Assembly (NCBI GenBank): GCA_023653025.1
Contig: JAMNXS010000022.1
Location: 1-39,129 of the forward strand
Reading direction: 5' to 3'
Source: Burkholderiaceae bacterium
GTDB lineage: Bacteria; Pseudomonadota; Gammaproteobacteria; Burkholderiales; Burkholderiaceae_D
Length of the DNA stretch: 39,129 nucleotides
A program made the translations under genes and the position numbers. Under the pieces are notes generated by a model that was given only the letters and a program-made list of their open reading frames with translations, had not been told where the DNA came from and searched no databases. This document shows, in pieces, positions 34,273 to 39,129 of the stretch. Numbering within the stretch: the first letter of the stretch is position 1; the number at the start of each line of letters is the position of its first letter.

Positions 34273-34359
34273 TTTGGCGGATTTCGCCTGCGGCTCTATC
34301 CGCCCTACGGTTTACCCATTTTCCCGTAGGGCGGATAGAGCCGCAGGCGAAATCCGCCG
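34273..34359. repeat. REP-like array 9: inverted pair, GCC/GGC subtype
   Basis: A reverse unit (34273-34307) begins 4 nt after the msrA stop and faces a forward unit (34325-34359). Both have the inner GCCGCAGGC or its complement. It lies between convergent genes. Confidence 0.93.
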
Positions 34360-34397
34360 CAAAACCAGCAAAACCCGCCATCACCGCCCATGCCTTC

Positions 34398-35600
34398 TCA
34401 CGAATACATATACCGCCGCGACCACCGCAACGCCCCGGCATCCCGCCCTGCCTTCCCGCACACCACCTGGAACAGCGAAATCCAGTCATGCCGGAATGCG
34501 TGCGCGCAGCCGGCGAGGTAGACGCGCCAGATCCGGTAGGTGCGCTCGTCCACCAGTGTGCGGATCAGCGCATTGTTGCGCTCGAAGTTCTCGGCCCACA
34601 GCGCGCAGGTGCGCGCATAGTGCCGGCGCAGGTTTTCGAGGTCCAGCGTCTCGAGGCCGCCGTCCTGCATTGCGCCCAACACGGTGCCGATGTGCGGTAA
34701 TTCGCCGTGCGGGAAGACATACTGCTCGATGAACTCGCCGGCGCCGTAACGCGCGGTGCTGTGGTCGGTATTGGTCGTGCAGATGCCGTGGTTCATCGCC
34801 AGCCCGTCGTCGGCCAGCAGGCGGTGCATGGTCGAGAAATACAGCGGCAGGTTCTTCAGCCCGACATGCTCGAACATGCCGACGCTGGTGATGCGGTCGA
34901 ACCGGCCTTCCACGTCCCGGTAGTCGAGCAGCCGAATGCGGACCCTGTCTTCCAGCCCCGCCGCGCGTACCCGCTCGGCCGCCAGCTCGCGCTGCTTCTC
35001 CGACAGCGTGATGCCGACGCAGGTCGCCCCAAATGCCTGCGCCGCGCGCAACACCAGCGCGCCCCAGCCGCAGCCGATGTCGAGCAGGGTGTGGCCGGGC
35101 CGGACATCGAGCTTGGTCAGGATGTGGTCGATCTTCTGCTGCTGGGCCGTGGCGAGGTCTTCGGCGCCCGTTTCGAAGTAGGCGCATGAATACACCATCG
35201 CCGGATCGAGGAAGGCGCGATAGAAATCGTTCGAGACGTCGTAGTGATAGGCGATGGCCTCCTGGTCCTGGCGGCGCGTGTGCGCGCGCGGCGTGAACAG
35301 CTGGCCGAGACGGCCGCCCTGCACAAAGCCGCGCGCGGCCAGCTGCTCTGCCACTTCGAGGATAGCGCGCAGATGACCCTCGACCTCGAGCTTGCCCTCG
35401 ACATAGGCGCGGCCGAGGTTGTCGAGGCTGGGGTTCAGCAGGTAGGTTAGCGCTGACGGCGCAGGCACGCGGATCGTGACCTCGGGCGCTTGCGAGCCCA
35501 GATCGAACTGCTGGCCGTTCCACAGCTGCAGCCGCAGCGGCAGCGCGGCGCTGCCGCGCATGCCCTGCAGCCACTGGTCGAATTTCTTTTCCCAGAACAT
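34398..35600 (-). CDS. Cyclopropane-fatty-acyl-phospholipid synthase-like methyltransferase
   Basis: The 400-residue SAM-dependent enzyme has an N-terminal extension, then YHYDVSNDFYRAFLDPAMVYSCAYF, LDIGCGWG (174-180) as SAM motif I, CVGITLSEKQ, ITSVGMFEHVG with the bicarbonate-binding Glu pattern, and FIEQYVFPHGELP with a C-terminal RTYRIWRVYLAGCAHAF. This is the CFA synthase/mycolic cyclopropane synthase family, which adds a methylene to unsaturated acyl chains of membrane phospholipids. GGAGGA lies 4 nt before the ATG. The C-terminus is CFA-like, so it is a good candidate for cfa, though paralogues with other lipid targets exist. Confidence 0.88.
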   Translation of the reverse strand: MFWEKKFDQWLQGMRGSAALPLRLQLWNGQQFDLGSQAPEVTIRVPAPSALTYLLNPSLDNLGRAYVEGKLEVEGHLRAILEVAEQLAARGFVQGGRLGQLFTPRAHTRRQDQEAIAYHYDVSNDFYRAFLDPAMVYSCAYFETGAEDLATAQQQKIDHILTKLDVRPGHTLLDIGCGWGALVLRAAQAFGATCVGITLSEKQRELAAERVRAAGLEDRVRIRLLDYRDVEGRFDRITSVGMFEHVGLKNLPLYFSTMHRLLADDGLAMNHGICTTNTDHSTARYGAGEFIEQYVFPHGELPHIGTVLGAMQDGGLETLDLENLRRHYARTCALWAENFERNNALIRTLVDERTYRIWRVYLAGCAHAFRHDWISLFQVVCGKAGRDAGALRWSRRYMYS

Positions 35601-35674
35601 CGGTCCTCCAGCGGAGGACTATGATGCCCGTCGAAAATTATGGCTTTGATATGCGTCTAACTCAGGGGTCTGAC

Positions 35675-36322
35675 TCAGGGCTGCAGCCGCTGCCGCGTCC
35701 AGCTGCCGCCGGCTTCACGGGTGTAGACGATGCGATCGTGCAGGCGCGAGCGCCGCCCCTGCCAGAACTCCATCCAGTCCGGCGTCAGCCGGTAGCCTCC
35801 CCAGTGCGCGGGGCGCGGCGGGTTGTCGCCGAACTCGGCCGACGCCTGCTCGAACTGCTGCTCGAGCTGCTCGCGACTGCCGATGGGGCGGCTCTGGGCC
35901 GACGCAATCGCGCCGATACGGCTCTTCACCGGGCGGATGTTGAAGTAGGCATCGCTCTCCTCCGGCGCGACCCGCTCGACGCGGCCTTCGATGCGGATCT
36001 GGCGCTCCAGCTCGACCCAGTGGAAAGTGATCGCGGCGTGCGGATTGCCCAGCAGGTGGTCGCCCTTGCGGCTCTGGTAGTTGGTGTAGAAGGTGAAGCC
36101 GCGCTCGTCGAAGTCCTTCAGCAGCACGATGCGCAGCGACGGCCGGCCGTCGCTGCCGACGGTGGCAAGGCTCATCGCGTTCGGCTCGGGCATCTGCGCG
36201 TCGACCGCCTGGCGGAACCAGACGGCGAACTGGCGGATGGGATCGGAATCGACCTCGTGTTCGGTGAGGGTCGCATGGCTGTAGTCGCGACGCAGGTCAG
36301 CGACGGTGATCTTGTCGTTCAT
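35675..36322 (-). CDS. pdxH: Pyridoxamine 5'-phosphate oxidase
   Basis: The 215-residue FMN enzyme oxidises pyridoxine/pyridoxamine 5'-phosphate to pyridoxal 5'-phosphate. Patterns: [59 protein letters not shown] and the C-terminal [15 protein letters not shown] with R-rich tail. The start overlaps the 3' end of the MFS gene by 26 nt, which suggests translational coupling. Its length is normal. Confidence 0.96.
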   Translation of the reverse strand: MNDKITVADLRRDYSHATLTEHEVDSDPIRQFAVWFRQAVDAQMPEPNAMSLATVGSDGRPSLRIVLLKDFDERGFTFYTNYQSRKGDHLLGNPHAAITFHWVELERQIRIEGRVERVAPEESDAYFNIRPVKSRIGAIASAQSRPIGSREQLEQQFEQASAEFGDNPPRPAHWGGYRLTPDWMEFWQGRRSRLHDRIVYTREAGGSWTRQRLQP

Positions 36323-37496
36323 TGTTGTTCGCAGAGGTTGGTTTCGACATCGTGAGAGCGCGCCGCGCGGCCACCGGTATGCCGCACGCAATGACCGCGC
36401 CCAGCCCCCAGAATACGGCAAACAGGCCGAGCGCGGCGCCGGCCGCGCCAAACGCCAGCGGCAGCGCGACGGCCGACAGGTTGCCAATGCTGGCGCGGAT
36501 CGCGATCGCCTCCGCGCCGCGCCCCGGCGGGGCGGCGCCGTGCAGCAGCGCGAGCACGTTCGGCTGGCCGCTGCCTAGAGCCAGCCCGAGCGCGGCCGCG
36601 GCGGCGGCCATCGTCCACGGCTGCTGCATGAAGGGCAGCAGCAGGTAGCAGAGCGTGGCGGCCGTCAGCGCGCCGGTCAGCACCTGCCACTCGTGGTAGC
36701 GGCGCGCGATGCCGGGCATCGCGATGCGCACGACGAAGGTGGCGGCCGAGAACGACGCGAGGATCATGCCGATGGTCGACGCCGAGAAGCCGAGCTGCGT
36801 GCCGCGTACCGGCGTGACGAACGTGAACAGATCCCACGCCGCCGCCAGCAGGATGCCGACCACGTACACGCCGCGCAGCTCGCGGTCGCGCAGCAGCTGC
36901 AGCGGGCTGCCCCGGGCCGGGCCGGCCGCTGCGCCTCTCGACGGCAGGCCGCGCAGGCGGCGGCCCGACGCCAGCACGAAGGCGGCCAGCGTGAATGCGG
37001 CGCAGGCGACGAAGGCGGCGGCATGGCCGGCGTGGTCGATGGTAAAGCCGGCCACCAGCGGCCCCGTGAAAGCCGAGATCGAGAAACCGACCGACAGCTT
37101 GCTGAAGCTGGCCGCACGCTGGTCCGGCGCGGCCAGCGTGCCGACCGCGTGCTGAGCGGCGATGAAGATGGCCATGAAGCCGGTGCCGATCAGCGCGGCG
37201 GCGACATACAGCGCGGGCAGCGCCTTGACCAAGGCGGCCAGCGCGGCGCCGACCGCCGCCACGAGGCAGCCGGCCATCATCGGCTTGCGCGCGCCGCTGC
37301 GGTCGATCACGCGGCCCATTGGCACCGCGAACAGCATCGGGAACACCGCGAACAGCGCGATCAGCGAGCCGACCGCGAACGCCGACGCCTGCATCGACAG
37401 CGCATACAGCGAGGTCGTCACCCGCGCCGCACCAAGCGCCACGTGCGCGGTCACGGCGACGGCGATCAGCGACAGCAGGGGAGAGGGGGAGCGCAT
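36297..37496 (-). CDS. MFS transporter
   Basis: The 399-residue protein has 12 predicted membrane helices with the A-motif-like segment [17 protein letters not shown] between helices 2 and 3 and a long central loop near residue 190 ([13 protein letters not shown]). It is of the Bcr/drug or sugar-export style; the substrate is not evident. It overlaps pdxH by 26 nt, so they are cotranscribed. Divergent from tcdA. Confidence 0.88.
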   Translation of the reverse strand: MRSPSPLLSLIAVAVTAHVALGAARVTTSLYALSMQASAFAVGSLIALFAVFPMLFAVPMGRVIDRSGARKPMMAGCLVAAVGAALAALVKALPALYVAAALIGTGFMAIFIAAQHAVGTLAAPDQRAASFSKLSVGFSISAFTGPLVAGFTIDHAGHAAAFVACAAFTLAAFVLASGRRLRGLPSRGAAAGPARGSPLQLLRDRELRGVYVVGILLAAAWDLFTFVTPVRGTQLGFSASTIGMILASFSAATFVVRIAMPGIARRYHEWQVLTGALTAATLCYLLLPFMQQPWTMAAAAAALGLALGSGQPNVLALLHGAAPPGRGAEAIAIRASIGNLSAVALPLAFGAAGAALGLFAVFWGLGAVIACGIPVAARRALTMSKPTSANNNERQDHRR

Positions 37497-37559
37497 CGAC
37501 CAGCGATTGGAAAATCATCCACTTCCGCAGTTTAGCCGCGGCAAGCTGTTTACGTCCGT

Positions 37560-37565
37560 TAAAAT
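37560..37565 (+). promoter_or_regulatory. Putative -10 element of tcdA
   Basis: TAAAAT is followed after 6 nt by the ATG at 37572, with no Shine-Dalgarno sequence. This layout suits a leaderless transcript. Confidence 0.3.
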
Positions 37566-37571
37566 GCGCGC

Positions 37572-38465
37572 ATGGCCAGCGTGCTTCCTCTTCATGGCGA
37601 CTCCACCGCCGACATCGACTTCGACCGCCGCTTCGGCGGCCTCGCCCGCCTGTACGGCGCGTCGGCGCTCGCCGCGTTTCGGCACGCGCATGTCTGCGTG
37701 ATCGGCGTCGGCGGCGTCGGTTCCTGGGCGGTCGAGGCGCTGGCGCGCAGCGCGATCGGCCACATCACGATGATCGACCTCGACAACCTCGCCGAATCGA
37801 ACGTGAACCGCCAGCTGCACGCGCTGACCGACACGCTTGGCATGGCCAAGGTCGAGGCGCTGGCGCGCCGCATCGCGCAGATCAACCCGTATTGCGAAGT
37901 CACGCAGGTCGAGGATTTCATTGCCGCCGACAACGTGGCCGACATGATCCCAGCGGGGCGTTTCGATTACGTGATCGACGCCATCGACGACGCGCGCGCC
38001 AAGACCGCGCTGATCGTCCATTGCCGACAGCAGCAGATACCGCTGGTCACGATCGGCAGCGCCGGCGGGCAGGTCGATCCGACGCGCATCGCCGTCTGCG
38101 ACCTGTCGCGCACCGAGCAGGAGCCGCTGCTGGCGCGCGTGCGCAAGAACTTGCGCATCCGGCACGGCTTCCCGCGTGGCACGAAACACAAGTTCGGCAT
38201 CGATGCCGTCTACTCGACCGAGCCGCTGCGTCAGCCCGACGTCTGCGCGACCGGTGAGGCAGACGCCGCCGACCTCGACGGCAACGATGCCGGCGTCACC
38301 GGCCTTAACTGCGCCGGATACGGCTCGGCCGTCGTCGTGACGGCGAGCTTCGGTTTTGTCGCCGCCGCGCATGTGCTGCGCAAGCTGGCCGCGCTTGCCG
38401 ATCCTGCCGAGCGTGCAAACTCTGGCCCGGCTCAGACCAGCACCTTCTCCGCGATCGGCGAATAG
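37572..38465 (+). CDS. tcdA: tRNA threonylcarbamoyladenosine dehydratase
   Basis: The 297-residue E1-like enzyme (TcdA, also CsdL/YgdL) cyclises the t6A37 base to ct6A with ATP. Patterns: RRFGGLARLYG at the start, VIGVGGVGSWAVEALAR as the nucleotide loop, MIDLDNLAESNVNRQLHA, DYVIDAIDDARAKTALI and GSAGGQVDPTRI, with VYSTEP later. The Sua5-type enzyme at 30885 acts earlier on the same base. Its 3' end overlaps the convergent thpR by 34 nt. Confidence 0.94.
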   Translation: MASVLPLHGDSTADIDFDRRFGGLARLYGASALAAFRHAHVCVIGVGGVGSWAVEALARSAIGHITMIDLDNLAESNVNRQLHALTDTLGMAKVEALARRIAQINPYCEVTQVEDFIAADNVADMIPAGRFDYVIDAIDDARAKTALIVHCRQQQIPLVTIGSAGGQVDPTRIAVCDLSRTEQEPLLARVRKNLRIRHGFPRGTKHKFGIDAVYSTEPLRQPDVCATGEADAADLDGNDAGVTGLNCAGYGSAVVVTASFGFVAAAHVLRKLAALADPAERANSGPAQTSTFSAIGE

Positions 38466-38944
38466 ATCACGCCACCCTTCACCTGGATCGACTGGATCAG
38501 CATGACCTTGCCGACCCGCCACGGGATCATCGGCGCGAACGGCTCGTCGAGGCTGTGCGCATCGCGCGCCAGCGTCACATGCGGCTTGAATTTTCCGTCC
38601 GGCTTCAGCGGCACCTGCGCCTTGCCCAGTTCCGCTATCAGCGTCTGATGCAGCTGTGTCAGCGGTGACGGCGTCTGCGACGGGCCCACCCACGCCACGC
38701 GCGGCTTGCTGAAGTAACCGTAACGGTCGATGCCGAGCGTGAAGCTCTGCCCCGGCAGCTGGTTGATCAGTCTGGCCAGCGCCGGAATCAGCGACCTGGC
38801 CTGGTTGCCGAGGAAAGCCAGCGTCAGGTGCAGGTTGTCGGGGCTGACCTTGCGGCCGATGACGGAATCCTGCAGCCGCTTCAGATGCGTGCGGGTCGTG
38901 TCGTCCGGCCACAGGGCGTAGAAAAGTCGTGCGTATTCGTTCAT
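38432..38944 (-). CDS. thpR: RNA 2',3'-cyclic phosphodiesterase (2H family)
   Basis: The 170-residue protein has two HxT motifs: NLHLTLAFLG with His39/Thr41 and KPHVTLARD with His122/Thr124, the hallmark of the 2H phosphoesterases (LigT/ThpR). It starts MNEYARLFYALWPDD, typical of the family (RLFxAL). The enzyme hydrolyses 2',3'-cyclic phosphates at RNA ends. The frame extends to 39052 but that sequence is unlike the family. Its 3' end overlaps tcdA by 34 nt. Confidence 0.93.
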   Translation of the reverse strand: MNEYARLFYALWPDDTTRTHLKRLQDSVIGRKVSPDNLHLTLAFLGNQARSLIPALARLINQLPGQSFTLGIDRYGYFSKPRVAWVGPSQTPSPLTQLHQTLIAELGKAQVPLKPDGKFKPHVTLARDAHSLDEPFAPMIPWRVGKVMLIQSIQVKGGVIYSPIAEKVLV

Positions 38945-39099
38945 TCGAGATGGCCATGCGAGCGCCGCGCACCATGGTCGCAGCTTCGCCAACAATTCAC
39001 TGACCGCGCTCAAGCGGTCGCATTCCCCTCGCCCTTTCATCGCAAGGGACAAGCGGCGGCGATTGTCGCCGGCAATCGCTGCCGGGGGCAGTCCGTCAC

Positions 39100-39113
39100 T
39101 TGCCCTAAATCAA
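39100..39113. promoter_or_regulatory. Weak FNR/ANR-like half-palindrome
   Basis: TTGCC-CTAA-ATCAA matches the FNR consensus TTGAT-N4-ATCAA at eight of ten positions, in a short AT-rich run near the right edge, upstream of thpR. One half-site is perfect, the other is not. Chance occurrence is likely; the next gene to the right is not visible. Confidence 0.2.
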
Positions 39114-39129
39114 AGTTTCCGGAAATTCA

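Overview
The window is GC-rich chromosomal DNA from a betaproteobacterium of the order Burkholderiales, most likely Oxalobacteraceae. The evidence is gene order and protein character: divergent pgpA-thiL and maeB, a pgk-pyk-fba-purC-purE-purK-sua5 run, and ilvE beside azlCD. It carries about 46 protein genes. I saw no rRNA or tRNA gene, CRISPR array, prophage or transposase.

Layout. 1-3516: pgpA (partial) and thiL face maeB. 3626-11749: a lipid-linked pentose locus with a HAD-UbiA fusion resembling decaprenyl-phosphate phosphoribosyltransferase, DprE1-like and DprE2-like proteins, an epimerase, an FAD oxidoreductase, a GtrA-type membrane protein and a convergent GT39-type glycosyltransferase. 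11750-16694: an accessory, envelope-stress-flavoured stretch with small secreted proteins (one HdeA-like), a 27-residue membrane peptide, a miniature Csp-like Cys-rich protein coupled to a DUF421 protein, a pentapeptide-repeat protein, an MscS channel and a SYLF-domain protein. 16883-22688: moaC, a BepA-like protease, a YheT-type hydrolase, small conserved proteins and ilvE. 22838-23901: azlC and azlD. 24309-31856: glycolysis (pgk, pyk, fba), purine synthesis (purC, purE, purK) and tRNA t6A synthesis (sua5). 32243-38944: flavin reductase, an orphan AMP-binding-like fragment, msrA, a cyclopropane synthase-like methyltransferase, an MFS transporter with pdxH, tcdA and thpR.

The most interesting system is 3626-11749. 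Its parts parallel the mycobacterial route to decaprenyl-phospho-arabinose: phosphoribosyl transfer from PRPP to a polyprenyl phosphate, dephosphorylation (here perhaps by the fused HAD domain), DprE1/DprE2 epimerisation, a GtrA protein and a GT-C transferase. I infer a Gram-negative pathway that makes a polyprenyl-phospho-D-arabinofuranose-like donor for an unknown extracytoplasmic acceptor.

The second theme is a family of about 29 copies of a 33-35 bp palindromic repeat in nine intergenic loci. It is placed just downstream of stop codons and laid out as inverted pairs whose right-hand unit often expands in tandem. Base substitutions preserve the hairpin. It resembles REP/REPIN elements, and no RAYT transposase is visible here.
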